From Hominilimicola fabiformis (GTDB lineage Bacteria > Bacillota > Clostridia > UBA1381): 64,000 nt of DNA. Numbering within the stretch: the stretch's first letter is position 1; each line of letters begins with the position of its first letter. Of this stretch, positions 35,070 to 43,355 are shown one piece after another. Made by a program: the position numbers and the translations under genes. The notes beneath the pieces are model-generated. The model was not told the DNA's origin and ran no database searches. It was given only the letters and a program-made list of their open reading frames with translations. The stretch covers positions 32,823 to 96,822 of the forward strand of contig NZ_JAJEQM010000013.1 of NCBI RefSeq assembly GCF_020687385.1, given 5' to 3'.

Positions 35070-35077
35070 GTAATGGT
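35053..35077. repeat. Right 25-bp direct repeat (attR-like) at the tRNA-Leu 3' end
   Basis: It matches 23945-23969 at 22 of 25 bases in the same orientation. It covers the last four tRNA bases and the start of the tRNA terminator, a common attachment-site position. Confidence 0.65.
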
Positions 35078-35157
35078 GCAGATGAAGGGACTTGAACCCC
35101 CACGTCGGTGACACTAGATCCTAAGTCTAGCGCGTCTGCCAATTCCGCCACATCTGC
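35074..35157 (-). tRNA. tRNA-Leu (anticodon TAG)
   Basis: The minus strand gives an 84-nt class II tRNA. The acceptor stem pairs GCAGATG with CATCTGC. The anticodon arm is CTAGA-CTTAGGA-TCTAG, with TAG at the anticodon position, reading CUA (and CUN by wobble). It has a variable arm, a T arm with GGTTCAAGTCC, and an encoded CCA end. A perfect consensus promoter precedes it and a terminator follows. Its 3' end forms one edge of the 11-kb island. Confidence 0.95.
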
Positions 35158-35171
35158 AAACAACATAATAC

Positions 35172-35200
35172 ATTATAGCAGTGAAAAGTTGATTTGTCAA
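35172..35200 (-). promoter_or_regulatory. Consensus promoter of tRNA-Leu
   Basis: Minus strand TTGACA and TATAAT are separated by exactly 17 nt, ending 15 nt before the mature 5' end. Confidence 0.9.
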
Positions 35201-35228
35201 TACTTTTTTATAAAAAAATTAAATTTTT

Positions 35229-36149
35229 TTATTCTTTCAACATATTATGCGTTTTATCAATGATAAAAGTCATAGCGGACGGCATAACATTTATGACGGT
35301 ATGTTTAGGATTGCCGCCGTATTCGCCGTCAAGGGTCCATTTAATATTCTCATCACATTCAAATTCAAAATACGAAGATTTTACAAACCAATATTCATCG
35401 CCGGAATTTTCGCCACGCATAAGATTAATAAGAATATTTTGAAATTCGATAAGATTAGTCGGACGTTTAAAAACGAGCATTTCAAACAATCCGTCATTCA
35501 AATCTACATTTTTAAGTTGTTTTGTTTTATGCAATCCCGCAACGGAGGTTGCGTTTAAAATCATACATAGGAATATATCGCCTTCAAATTCGCCGTTATC
35601 GTATTTTATTTTAACGTGATAAGACGGAAGGGAAGAAAGCCGTTTCATACCCTCCAAAACATATGCGGTATGACCGAGAATGTTTTTTGTTTCCTGCGGT
35701 GTATCATAAGGAACATCAGTAAATGCGCCGAATGCGGCAACATAGTTAAAAGTCGTACTGTTAAACTTACCGATATCGCATTTAAACGGAACGCCGTTTA
35801 TGGCAATATCGGACGACTTCGCTATACTTTTCGGCAATTCAAGAGTAGAGGCAAAGTCGTTTGTTGTGCCTGTTGGAATATATCCAAGACAAGGTCTTTT
35901 GTCGGCGTCAAATTCCATAAGTCCTTTTACTGCTTCATTTAAAGTACCGTCGCCGCCTGATACAACAATTCGGTCAAACTTATCACCGTTATTTTTTATA
36001 TAATTGTAAGCGTCCAAACGTTCTTGAGTCGGACGGACTGTAATGTCATATTCGGCTTTGGCAAATTTATCGAGAATATCAAGAAGATGATTTTTTATTT
36101 GCCCTTTACCTGAATGTGGATTAAAAATAAAAAGCATTTTCTTTGTCAT
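35229..36149 (-). CDS. Diacylglycerol/lipid kinase family protein (YegS/BmrU type)
   Basis: The 306-residue protein opens with MLFIFNPHSGKGQIK and has the nucleotide-binding motif VVSGGDGTLNEAVKGLM near residue 60 and YIPTGTTNDFASTL near 93, as in DagK/YegS lipid kinases. The C-terminal beta domain includes DGLFEMLVF and WTLDGEYGG. It should phosphorylate diacylglycerol or a related lipid at the membrane inner face. The ATG at 36149 has GAGGTG 6 nt upstream; the in-frame GTG at 36158 is part of that site. TTGACT-17-TATAAT lies upstream, back-to-back with the MATE gene promoter. Confidence 0.9.
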   Translation of the reverse strand: MTKKMLFIFNPHSGKGQIKNHLLDILDKFAKAEYDITVRPTQERLDAYNYIKNNGDKFDRIVVSGGDGTLNEAVKGLMEFDADKRPCLGYIPTGTTNDFASTLELPKSIAKSSDIAINGVPFKCDIGKFNSTTFNYVAAFGAFTDVPYDTPQETKNILGHTAYVLEGMKRLSSLPSYHVKIKYDNGEFEGDIFLCMILNATSVAGLHKTKQLKNVDLNDGLFEMLVFKRPTNLIEFQNILINLMRGENSGDEYWFVKSSYFEFECDENIKWTLDGEYGGNPKHTVINVMPSAMTFIIDKTHNMLKE

Positions 36150-36186
36150 AGAAATCACCTCAAACTTTTAAGTATTTTATAGATAA

Positions 36187-36215
36187 ATTATACCTTTTTA
36201 AAAGAAAATAGTCAA
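36187..36215 (-). promoter_or_regulatory. Promoter of the lipid kinase gene
   Basis: Minus strand TTGACT and TATAAT are separated by 17 nt. Its -35 is only 8 nt from the -35 of the divergent MATE promoter, so the two may compete. Confidence 0.8.
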
Positions 36216-36223
36216 GAAAATAC

Positions 36224-36252
36224 TTGCTATTAATGTAGTTTGCGTGTATAAT
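36224..36252 (+). promoter_or_regulatory. Promoter of the MATE/ruvX operon
   Basis: TTGCTA and TATAAT are separated by 17 nt. Confidence 0.8.
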
Positions 36253-36286
36253 ATTACTATTATACAACAAATAGGAGGGGAAATAA

Positions 36287-37669
36287 TTGCATATAGTAAA
36301 GGAAAAGAGATTTTATATTAATCTGCTCACAATAACAATACCGATTGCACTGCAAAATCTTATCAGTTTTGCGACAAGTATGATGGATACGATTATGTTG
36401 GGACGAGCAGACGATACGGGTGTGTTTTTGTCAGCATCATCGCTTGCAAATCAGCCGTTTTTCATTTTATCGCTTGTCTGTTTCGGCTTGGCGGGTGCAT
36501 CAACGGTACTTAGTGCGCAATATTGGGGAAAACGTGATACTGCGTCAATACGGTCGATTTATTCGATTATATTAAAAGTTGCGTTTGTCATTTCAACACT
36601 TATGGCACTTGCGGTACTTATATTTCCGCAAGCCGTGATGGGGATATATTCAAACAATGATGAAATAATCGCGGCAGGAATATCATATCTGCGTATTATC
36701 GGTTTTGCATATATTTTGTTTGGTCTAAGCAATACGATGATATGCTGTATAAGAAGTATAGAGCTTGTGAAAATATCTGTTGTGGTAAATATTACATCGT
36801 TCTGTACAAACGTATTTTTGAATTGGGTGCTTATTTTCGGTAATCTCGGAGCACCGGCGCTGGGTATTCGCGGTGCGGCGATTGCAACGCTCACAGCAAG
36901 AATACTTGAATTTTTGATAGTAAGTATATACATTTTCTGCATTGACAAACGTCTTAATTTTAAACCTAAGCATTTGTTTTTGTTTGACAAGATATTTGCG
37001 CTTGACTTGTTTCAACACGGATTGCCTGTATTTATAAATGAAGTTATGTGGTCGCTCGGTGTATCGGCACAAGCGGCAATACTCGGACACATTAAATATT
37101 CAGCCGGTGACCCCGTTGCAGCCAATTCAATCGCGTCAATGGTGCAACAGCTTTCAACGGTTGTTATATTCGGTATCGCTAATGCGGCAGGAATTATAAT
37201 AGGTAAATCTATCGGTTCGGGAAAAATCGAAAGGGCAAAGGTTGAAGCAAAAACATTAAAATATTTAAGCTATGTTATCGGCGTTATTGCCTGCGGAGTT
37301 ATATTGCTTTTGAAGAATTTTGTTATCAATTTCTACACAATTCCGCCCGAAACAAAGGCACTTGCAAATGAATTGATGGTAACGATTGCGTTCATAACTA
37401 TATTTGTATCGGTTTCATCTGTTACGATTGTCGGAATACTTCGCGGTGGAGGAGATACAAGATTTTGTATGTTTGCGGAAATTATTACGCTTTGGTGTGT
37501 TGCAACACCGCTTGCACTGATAGGTTCACTTTTAAGGTTGCCTGTACCGCTTGTACTGATTTTGATGAAAAGTGATGAGCCGTTAAAAAGTTTGGTGGCG
37601 GTCATTCGTATAAATAAAAATAAATGGATAAAATCGCTTGCAAGAGATTTTAACAGGGAGGAAGTATAA
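36287..37669 (+). CDS. MATE family efflux transporter
   Basis: The 460-residue membrane protein has the twelve-helix MATE pattern. ITIPIALQNLISFATSMMDTIMLG is the family N-terminal signature. The second half begins near residue 240 with HGLPVFINEVMWSLG. GNLGAPALGIRGAAIATLTARI and VGILRGGGDTRF are further typical stretches. Such carriers export drugs or metabolites using Na+ or H+ gradients. The start is TTG with GGAGGGG upstream. The C-terminus is basic and rather long. Its stop overlaps the ruvX start by one base, so an exporter is co-translated with a housekeeping gene; this may be only compact packing. Confidence 0.9.
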   Translation: MHIVKEKRFYINLLTITIPIALQNLISFATSMMDTIMLGRADDTGVFLSASSLANQPFFILSLVCFGLAGASTVLSAQYWGKRDTASIRSIYSIILKVAFVISTLMALAVLIFPQAVMGIYSNNDEIIAAGISYLRIIGFAYILFGLSNTMICCIRSIELVKISVVVNITSFCTNVFLNWVLIFGNLGAPALGIRGAAIATLTARILEFLIVSIYIFCIDKRLNFKPKHLFLFDKIFALDLFQHGLPVFINEVMWSLGVSAQAAILGHIKYSAGDPVAANSIASMVQQLSTVVIFGIANAAGIIIGKSIGSGKIERAKVEAKTLKYLSYVIGVIACGVILLLKNFVINFYTIPPETKALANELMVTIAFITIFVSVSSVTIVGILRGGGDTRFCMFAEIITLWCVATPLALIGSLLRLPVPLVLILMKSDEPLKSLVAVIRINKNKWIKSLARDFNREEV

Positions 37670-38085
37670 TGAGAATACTCGGAATAGATTACGGTGACGC
37701 AAGAGTGGGAATTGCGGTAAGTGATTTGCTCGGCTTTATGGCACAAGGCGTAAGAACGATAAAAAACAGAGGTACCGAAAAATTACTGACCGAATTAAAG
37801 GAAATACTTGACGAATACAAACCCGAAAAAATAGTTATCGGTCTGCCGAAAAATATGGACGGAAGTGAGGGGTTTCGTGTTGACGCAACGCACGAATTTG
37901 CCGACGCACTTAAAACAATATATGACGGCGAAATTGTATTTTGGGATGAAAGACTTTCGTCTGTCGGTGCGGCAAGGTTTCTGAATGAAACAAATACACG
38001 TGGAAAAAAACGAAAAGATGTATTGGATACCGTTGCGGCGTGCATAATACTTGACGGATATTTAAGTTCGCAAAAAAATAAATAG
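37669..38085 (+). CDS. ruvX: Holliday junction resolvase-like protein RuvX/YqgF
   Basis: The 138-residue RNase H-fold protein has ILGIDYGDARVGIAVSD at its N-terminus (first catalytic Asp), IVIGLPKNMDGSEG near residue 58, and VFWDERLSSVGAARFL near 86, with the final Asp in DVLDTVAACIIL. The family takes part in pre-16S rRNA 5' end processing and in resolving DNA junctions. Its ATG overlaps the MATE stop codon by one base (TAATG). The neighbouring DUF1292 gene has its own promoter. Confidence 0.93.
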   Translation: MRILGIDYGDARVGIAVSDLLGFMAQGVRTIKNRGTEKLLTELKEILDEYKPEKIVIGLPKNMDGSEGFRVDATHEFADALKTIYDGEIVFWDERLSSVGAARFLNETNTRGKKRKDVLDTVAACIILDGYLSSQKNK

Positions 38086-38086
38086 A

Positions 38087-38115
38087 TTGACATTTCAAGT
38101 GGTATATATTACAAT
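38087..38115 (+). promoter_or_regulatory. Promoter of the DUF1292 gene
   Basis: TTGACA and TACAAT are separated by 17 nt, just after the ruvX stop. Confidence 0.75.
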
Positions 38116-38160
38116 ATAAATAGTTAAAATAAATAACGGAAAGAGAAAGGAATTTTTATA

Positions 38161-38433
38161 ATGGAAAATAACATAATAATGCTTGAAGACGAACACGGTT
38201 GTATGATTGAATTTGAAACAATCGATGTATTTGAATTTGAAGGTGTAACATATTTCGCACTTCTTGAAGTTCTTCCTGAAGGTCAGGAAAATGATGAAGT
38301 TCTTATTATGCAGGTTGAGGGTGACGTTGAGTCAGAAGAGGCTGAGCTTGTAATGGTTGAGGATGAGGCAAGACTTGAGGCTGCATTTAATGAATTTTTA
38401 AGACGTGATGAGGAAATGGCAAACGAAGAATAA
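38161..38433 (+). CDS. DUF1292 domain protein (YrzB type)
   Basis: This 90-residue, very acidic protein (MLEDEHGCMIEFETIDVFEFEG, then YFALLEVLPEG) is a member of the DUF1292 family, which lies next to ruvX in many Firmicutes. Its biochemical role is unknown. The C-terminal third is almost all acidic and helical. An AGAGAAAGGA ribosome binding site precedes the ATG. A short hairpin similar to part of the dispersed repeat follows the stop at 38438-38460. Confidence 0.88.
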   Translation: MENNIIMLEDEHGCMIEFETIDVFEFEGVTYFALLEVLPEGQENDEVLIMQVEGDVESEEAELVMVEDEARLEAAFNEFLRRDEEMANEE

Positions 38434-38437
38434 TATC

Positions 38438-38460
38438 GGCAAAACCATAGAGGTAATGTC
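38438..38460 (-). repeat. Short hairpin resembling one arm of the dispersed repeat
   Basis: GGCAAAACCATAGAGGTAATGTC shares a 15-base exact core (CAAAACCATAGAGGT) with the minus strand of copy A and, as there, lies a few bases past a stop codon. Confidence 0.4.
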
Positions 38461-38507
38461 AAAATAATTCGTTTTGTAAGTTTTTTTGAAAAACTATAAA
38501 TTTCCTA

Positions 38508-38536
38508 TTGAAATTTTGTTCATTATGTGCTATTAT
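38508..38536 (+). promoter_or_regulatory. Promoter of the 6S-like RNA
   Basis: TTGAAA and TATTAT are separated by 17 nt. The predicted start is about 38543. Confidence 0.65.
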
Positions 38537-38542
38537 AATAAC

Positions 38543-38755
38543 AGAAAAACAAAATAGCTAATTACCCTGAGATTTCGCGTTTAAAAGTCTTTTTTTTACC
38601 AACACTTCTTAAAAGGGATATTATCTCCGTTTATGGCGTATACGCCTCCGTTCCTTCGGGAATGCCAGTGGACATATAAAGTAAACGGGATTTAGCCCAC
38701 CTGCATGAGCAGGTAGAAACTCGACTTTAACTGACGGTTATTTTGGGGTTTTTTT
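38543..38755 (+). ncRNA. ssrS: Structured non-coding RNA, probably 6S RNA
   Basis: About 213 nt with no ORF lie between a promoter and a T-run. The two ends pair (AAAAC..AAAATAGC with GGTTATTTTGGGGTTTT, leaving a GGG bulge), and TTAAAAGTC pairs with GACTTTAA. An AU/pyrimidine-rich region follows, and the distal half closes with CCGTTTA/TAAACGG, holding GTTCC-TTCG-GGAAT. The long rod with a central bubble suits 6S RNA, which mimics an open promoter and binds the sigma-70 holoenzyme. CCTGAGATTTCGC near the 5' end resembles the family's 5' arm. The position beside ruvX/DUF1292 fits a housekeeping RNA. I cannot confirm it without a covariance search. Confidence 0.6.
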
Positions 38756-38771
38756 ATTGCCTGTTTTTTTA

Positions 38772-38800
38772 TTGACAATACAATATTGAAATGATATAAT
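38772..38800 (+). promoter_or_regulatory. Consensus promoter of the yhbY-nadD-yqeK-rsfS-leuS cluster
   Basis: TTGACA and TATAAT are perfect and separated by 17 nt, 43 nt before yhbY. Confidence 0.9.
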
Positions 38801-38843
38801 TAAATATGTATATTTATGATAAAAATTACTTCGGAGGATATTA

Positions 38844-39146
38844 ATGATAACAGGAAAACAAAGAGCGTATTTAAGAAAAATGGCGCATCAGCTTGAACCT
38901 ATATTCCAAATAGGCAAAGAAGGTGTTACCGACGCATTTATTGACGGACTTAACAAAGCACTTACAAAACGTGAAATTGTAAAGGTGCATATACTTGAAA
39001 CTGCAATGCTTGATACTCGCGACACCTGCAATTACGTTGCGGAACGTCTTGGAGCTGAGCCGGTGCAGGCAATCGGAAATAAGTTTATAATTTATCGTAA
39101 ATCCGATGAAGAAAAATACAGAAAAATCGAGTTGCCGAGAAAATGA
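38844..39146 (+). CDS. yhbY: Ribosome assembly RNA-binding protein YhbY (CRM domain)
   Basis: The 100-residue protein is one CRS1-YhbY (CRM) domain: LTGKQR-like start TGKQRAYLRKMAHQLEPIFQIGKEG, then GADPVQ-like GAEPVQAIGNKFIIYRKS. The family binds pre-50S ribosomal particles. CGGAGG precedes the ATG. It is the first gene of a cluster in the order common in Firmicutes, and overlaps nadD by four bases. Confidence 0.92.
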   Translation: MITGKQRAYLRKMAHQLEPIFQIGKEGVTDAFIDGLNKALTKREIVKVHILETAMLDTRDTCNYVAERLGAEPVQAIGNKFIIYRKSDEEKYRKIELPRK

Positions 39147-39748
39147 AAATAGGAATAATGGGCGGTACGTTCAATCCTATCCATAACGCACATCTCTTAA
39201 TTGCGGAAATGGCAAGGGAGGAATACGGACTTGACCGTGTGATATTTATAACGGACGGCAATCCGCCTCATAAGAGTGCGAACGTTACGGCAAAACAACG
39301 CTTTGAAATGACGCATATTGCCATAGCGGATAACAGTGCTTTTGAGGAGGACGATTTTGAAATTAATCGCAGTGAAAAATCGTATACGGTAAACACGCTT
39401 GGATATTTAAAAGAAAAATATCCGAATAACGATTTGTTTTTTATAATCGGTGAAGATTCGCTTAATGATTTTAATAAGTGGTACAAGCCCGATAAAATAC
39501 TTGAAATGTGTTCATTGCTTGTATTTCCGAGAAAATCGCTAAAGTCGCTTACGGAAACGATAAAGGCCGTAAAAGAAAAAATGAACGGTCGGATATTTCC
39601 TATATCAGCACCCGTTTTTAGAATATCTTCAACGGATATAAGAAACAGAGTGAAAAACGGTCAGACGGTAAGATATATGCTGCCTGAAAATGTTAGAGAT
39701 TATATAAATAAGTATCATCTTTATAAGGAAAATGAAAATGATAGATAA
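39143..39748 (+). CDS. nadD: Nicotinate-nucleotide adenylyltransferase
   Basis: The 201-residue enzyme adds AMP from ATP to nicotinate mononucleotide in NAD synthesis. The nucleotidyltransferase motif GIMGGTFNPIHNAHLLIAE is at the N-terminus, with FITDGNPPHKS near residue 33. FFIIGEDSLNDFNKWYKPD lies near 94, and the C-terminal ISSTDIRNRVKNG is the second nucleotide-binding signature. The ATGA overlap with yhbY and the overlap with yqeK indicate one operon. Confidence 0.95.
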   Translation: MKIGIMGGTFNPIHNAHLLIAEMAREEYGLDRVIFITDGNPPHKSANVTAKQRFEMTHIAIADNSAFEEDDFEINRSEKSYTVNTLGYLKEKYPNNDLFFIIGEDSLNDFNKWYKPDKILEMCSLLVFPRKSLKSLTETIKAVKEKMNGRIFPISAPVFRISSTDIRNRVKNGQTVRYMLPENVRDYINKYHLYKENENDR

Positions 39749-40301
39749 TTACAAGAATAAATTAAAGAGTACGCTAAGCGAAAAACGATATAAGCACAGC
39801 CTTGGAGTGTGTGACGAAGCGGTAAAGCTTGCCGAAAAGTACGGTGCAGATACCGAAAAAGCATACACAGCCGGAATTTTGCATGATTGTGCAAAGGGTT
39901 ATGACACAGACGAACAGATAAAACTTTGTCAAAAGTACGGTGTTGTGCTTGATGATATAACGCTTGCGTGTAAGCCTGTCATTCACGCACCGCTCGGTGC
40001 AAAAATTGCAAAGGCTGAGTACGGAGTGAACGACAAAGACGTGCTTGACGCGATAATGTGCCACACGGTCGCAAAGGAGAATATGTCGCTTTTGGATAAG
40101 ATAATCTATATTGCGGATATGATTGAGCCTATGCGTGATTTTGACGGAGTGGAGGAGCTTAGGAAAGCGGCGTACGAAAATATTGACAGGGCATTTATTC
40201 TTGGACTTAAACAAAGCATTGTATTTAATGCACAGAAAAATAAAATAATACACCCCAATACATTATCGGCATGGAATTATATGCTGATGAACGGAAAATA
40301 A
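39738..40301 (+). CDS. yqeK: HD-domain diadenosine tetraphosphatase YqeK
   Basis: The 187-residue HD-fold hydrolase has KRYKHSLGVCDEAVKLA, GILHDCAKGY (the HD pair), VIHAPLGAKIA and AIMCHTVAKENMSLLDKIIYIADMIEP. The family splits diadenosine tetraphosphate to ADP. I prefer the ATG at 39738 because AAGGAA lies 7 nt upstream; the ATG at 39732 is nearly on that site. The start lies inside the end of nadD. Confidence 0.9.
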   Translation: MIDNYKNKLKSTLSEKRYKHSLGVCDEAVKLAEKYGADTEKAYTAGILHDCAKGYDTDEQIKLCQKYGVVLDDITLACKPVIHAPLGAKIAKAEYGVNDKDVLDAIMCHTVAKENMSLLDKIIYIADMIEPMRDFDGVEELRKAAYENIDRAFILGLKQSIVFNAQKNKIIHPNTLSAWNYMLMNGK

Positions 40302-40316
40302 AAGGAGGGACACTAA

Positions 40317-40658
40317 ATGACTAAGGTTGAAATTATTCAAAAGGCACTTGAAGATAAGAAAGCGACAAATATAGAAGTGCTTGACGTTGCAGAACAGACA
40401 TCTCTTGCGGATTACTTTGTTGTTGCGTCTTGTCAGTCGACGGTACAGGTAAGAGCGTGTGTTGATGAAATTGAAGAAAAGCTTGAAGAGGCAGGCTTTG
40501 AGATAAATCATAAAGAGGGTTACAGAGGCGGCAGCTGGATTTTGGTTGACTGCGGTGACGTAATCGTTCACGTTATGCAGCACGAAATGCGTGAATTTTA
40601 TGCTATCGAACGTCTTTGGGACGATGTCGGTAACGTAGACGAATCAGAAGAAGAATAA
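40317..40658 (+). CDS. rsfS: Ribosome silencing factor RsfS
   Basis: The 113-residue protein has the family core [48 protein letters not shown] and [12 protein letters not shown]. RsfS binds ribosomal protein uL14 and blocks subunit joining when nutrients are short. GGAGGGAC precedes the ATG, 15 nt after yqeK. The order nadD-yqeK-rsfS is conserved across Firmicutes, supporting all three calls. A short acidic tail (DESEEE) ends the protein. Confidence 0.95.
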   Translation: MTKVEIIQKALEDKKATNIEVLDVAEQTSLADYFVVASCQSTVQVRACVDEIEEKLEEAGFEINHKEGYRGGSWILVDCGDVIVHVMQHEMREFYAIERLWDDVGNVDESEEE

Positions 40659-40681
40659 ATTTTAAAGGAGCAAATATACAA

Positions 40682-43093
40682 ATGGAGAGTTACAACTTTA
40701 AAGCTATTGAAAAAAAATGGCAGGATAAGTGGGAAGAAACAGGTGCATTCCACGCTGAAACAAACAGCAAAAAGCCTAAATTTTATACAATGATAGAGTT
40801 CCCGTATCCGTCAGGTGCGGGCTTGCACGTAGGTCACCCGAGAAGCTATACGGCACTTGATATTATTGCAAGAAAGCGTCGTATGGAGGGTTACAACGTA
40901 CTTTATCCGATAGGCTGGGACGCATTCGGTCTTCCGACTGAAAACTTTGCTATTAAAAACAAGGTACACCCGAAAATCGTAACGGCAAAGAATATCGCTA
41001 ACTTTACACGTCAGCTTAAAATGCTTGGTTTCTCATTCGACTGGTCAAGAGAAATCAACACAACCGATCCGAGCTATTATAAATGGACACAGTGGATATT
41101 CTTACAGCTTTTTAAGCACGGACTTGCATATAAGCAGGAAATGCCGATTAACTGGTGTACCGGCTGTAAAGTAGGACTTTCAAACGAAGAAGTTGTAAAC
41201 GGTGTTTGCGAAAGATGCGGAAGTGAAGTTGTTCAAAAGAGAAAGAGCCAATGGATGCTTAAAATCACCGAGTACGCACAACGTCTTATCGATGACCTTG
41301 ACGATGTAAATTATCTTGAAAAGATTAAAACACAGCAGAAAAACTGGATAGGCAGAAGTGAGGGCGCAGAGGTTAAGTTTAAACTTTCAACAGGCGATGA
41401 AATGATTGTTTACACAACGCGTGCAGATACACTTTTCGGTGCAACTTATACAGTTATGTCACCTGAACATCCGCTTATCGAAAAGATGAAAGATTCAATT
41501 ACAAATTATGACGAAGTGCTTGCATATAAGACAGAGGCGGCAAAGAAGTCTGAATTTGAAAGAACAGAGCTTGCAAAGGAAAAGACAGGTGTTAAACTTG
41601 AGGGAATTTATGCGGTGAATCCTGCAAACGGTGCAAAACTTCCTGTATTTATTTCTGACTATGTACTTGTAACTTACGGTACAGGTGCAATTATGGCAGT
41701 TCCTGCACACGACAGCCGTGACTGGGATTTTGCAAAGAAATTTAATCTTCCTATTATTGAAGTTGTTTCAGGCGGTAAGAACGTACAAGAAGAGGCTTAT
41801 ACAGATGTATACAAGGGTAATATGGTAAATTCCGAGTTCCTAAACGGCTTGCCGGTAAAAGAGGCTATTCCTACAATGATTGAATGGCTTGAAAAGCAAG
41901 GTCTTGGAAAGAGAAAAGTAAACTTCAAACTTCGTGACTGGGTATTCTCACGTCAACGTTATTGGGGTGAACCTATTCCTCTTGTACATTGTGATAAGTG
42001 CGGTTGGGTGCCTATTCCTGAAAGTGAACTTCCTTTGGAACTTCCTGAAATTGAAACATTTGAACCGGGTGAAAACGGTGAATCACCGCTTGCAAAAGCA
42101 TATGATTGGATTGAAACAACTTGTCCGTGCTGCGGCGGTAAGGCACAAAGAGAAACAGATACAATGCCGCAGTGGGCAGGCTCAAGCTGGTATTTCCTAA
42201 GATATATGGATCCGCATAATGATGAGGCACTTGCGTCAAAAGAGGCGTTGGAATATTGGTCACCTGTCGATTGGTATAACGGCGGTATGGAGCATACAAC
42301 ACTTCACCTTTTGTATTCACGTTTCTGGCATAAGTTCCTATATGATATAGGCGTAGTTCCTACAAAAGAACCGTATATGAAACGTACTTCACACGGTATG
42401 ATTCTTGGTGAAAACAATGAAAAGATGTCTAAGTCAAGAGGTAATGTTGTAAATCCTGATGAAGTTGTAGAAGAATTCGGTGCGGACGCATTCAGAACAT
42501 ATGAAATGTTCATCGGTGCATTCGATCAGTCAACTCCGTGGTCACAGCAAGGTTTGAAAGGCTGTTATAAGTTCCTTGAAAGAGTATGGAACTTGCAGTC
42601 AATCGTAAATGACGAAGAAGGTTACAGTGCTGACCTTGAAAAGAATATAAATAAGGCTATAAAGAAAGTCGGCGAGGACTTCGAGAGAATGAAGTTCAAT
42701 ACGGCTATTGCAACTATGATGAGTCTTGTAAATGATTTTTCAAAGAAAGGCAGTGTAACAAAGGGCGAATATAAGACACTTATTACACTTCTAAACCCTG
42801 TTGCGCCTCATATGACTGAAGAATTGTGGCTGACTTACGGTAACGGCGAACTTCTTTCACTTCAGCCATGGCCGAAATATGACGAGGGCAAGACTGTTGA
42901 TGATGAAATTGAAATCGTTGTACAGATTAATGGTAAAATTAAGGATAAACTTATGATTCCGGCAGGTCTTGATAAGGACGGCACACAAGAGGCTGCAATG
43001 AATACCGAAAAGATAAAAGGACTTATCGAGGGTAAGAACGTTGTCAAGGTGATTGCAGTACCGGGTAAACTTGTTAATATAGTTGTGAAATAA
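40682..43093 (+). CDS. leuS: Leucyl-tRNA synthetase
   Basis: The 803-residue class I synthetase has its HIGH motif as HVGH in [19 protein letters not shown]. The editing (CP1) domain with [14 protein letters not shown] follows, and the KMSKS motif lies in [18 protein letters not shown] near residue 579. Paired zinc-like knuckles CTGCKVGL...CERCG and CDKCG...CPCCGG are visible. The C-terminal anticodon-binding domain ends [21 protein letters not shown] precedes the ATG, 24 nt after rsfS. I see no T-box leader in front of it, so it is probably transcribed with the upstream cluster. Confidence 0.97.
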   Translation: MESYNFKAIEKKWQDKWEETGAFHAETNSKKPKFYTMIEFPYPSGAGLHVGHPRSYTALDIIARKRRMEGYNVLYPIGWDAFGLPTENFAIKNKVHPKIVTAKNIANFTRQLKMLGFSFDWSREINTTDPSYYKWTQWIFLQLFKHGLAYKQEMPINWCTGCKVGLSNEEVVNGVCERCGSEVVQKRKSQWMLKITEYAQRLIDDLDDVNYLEKIKTQQKNWIGRSEGAEVKFKLSTGDEMIVYTTRADTLFGATYTVMSPEHPLIEKMKDSITNYDEVLAYKTEAAKKSEFERTELAKEKTGVKLEGIYAVNPANGAKLPVFISDYVLVTYGTGAIMAVPAHDSRDWDFAKKFNLPIIEVVSGGKNVQEEAYTDVYKGNMVNSEFLNGLPVKEAIPTMIEWLEKQGLGKRKVNFKLRDWVFSRQRYWGEPIPLVHCDKCGWVPIPESELPLELPEIETFEPGENGESPLAKAYDWIETTCPCCGGKAQRETDTMPQWAGSSWYFLRYMDPHNDEALASKEALEYWSPVDWYNGGMEHTTLHLLYSRFWHKFLYDIGVVPTKEPYMKRTSHGMILGENNEKMSKSRGNVVNPDEVVEEFGADAFRTYEMFIGAFDQSTPWSQQGLKGCYKFLERVWNLQSIVNDEEGYSADLEKNINKAIKKVGEDFERMKFNTAIATMMSLVNDFSKKGSVTKGEYKTLITLLNPVAPHMTEELWLTYGNGELLSLQPWPKYDEGKTVDDEIEIVVQINGKIKDKLMIPAGLDKDGTQEAAMNTEKIKGLIEGKNVVKVIAVPGKLVNIVVK

Positions 43094-43120
43094 CAGATAA
43101 AGCAGACTTCGAGAAATTAG

Positions 43121-43183
43121 TTCGGAGTTTGAGAAAATGAACTCGTTGGCGTACGTTTGTACGTTAGAGTTTATTTTCTCAAA
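43121..43183. repeat. Long near-perfect hairpin after leuS
   Basis: TTTGAGAAAATGAACTC pairs over 17 bp (one G-U) with GAGTTTATTTTCTCAAA. The loop contains a second small hairpin, CGTAC-GTTT-GTACG. There is no T-run on the plus strand, so it is not a simple terminator. Confidence 0.7.
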
Positions 43184-43189
43184 AAGTGC

Positions 43190-43232
43190 ACAGGCAAGCC
43201 GTATATCAATGATAGGCTTGCCTGTTATTTGT
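43190..43232 (+). terminator. Terminator after leuS
   Basis: ACAGGCAAGCC pairs with GGCTTGCCTGT across 14 nt and is followed by TATTTG. The U-run is weak. Confidence 0.6.
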
Positions 43233-43300
43233 TATAATTGCAAATTAGTTTTTATAGTATAATATTTTGCACGTTCCGGACAATTTATCGACAGTCTGAA

Positions 43301-43328
43301 AGGGTGTTGCGGTGCAACACTCTCTTTT
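43301..43328 (+). promoter_or_regulatory. Terminator-like hairpin in the leader of the AEC transporter gene
   Basis: AGGGTGTTGC pairs with GCAACACTCT around GGT and is followed by CTTTT. It lies between a TATAAT box (43258-43263) and the gene's AGAGGTGA site, so it could act as an attenuator. No known riboswitch fold is seen. Confidence 0.4.
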
Positions 43329-43355
43329 AAATTAAATCAGAGGTGATTAGATTAA

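Noticed and set aside
40302..40681. T-box leader before leuS
   Set aside because: leuS follows rsfS by 23 nt and the sequence holds no T-box core or terminator.
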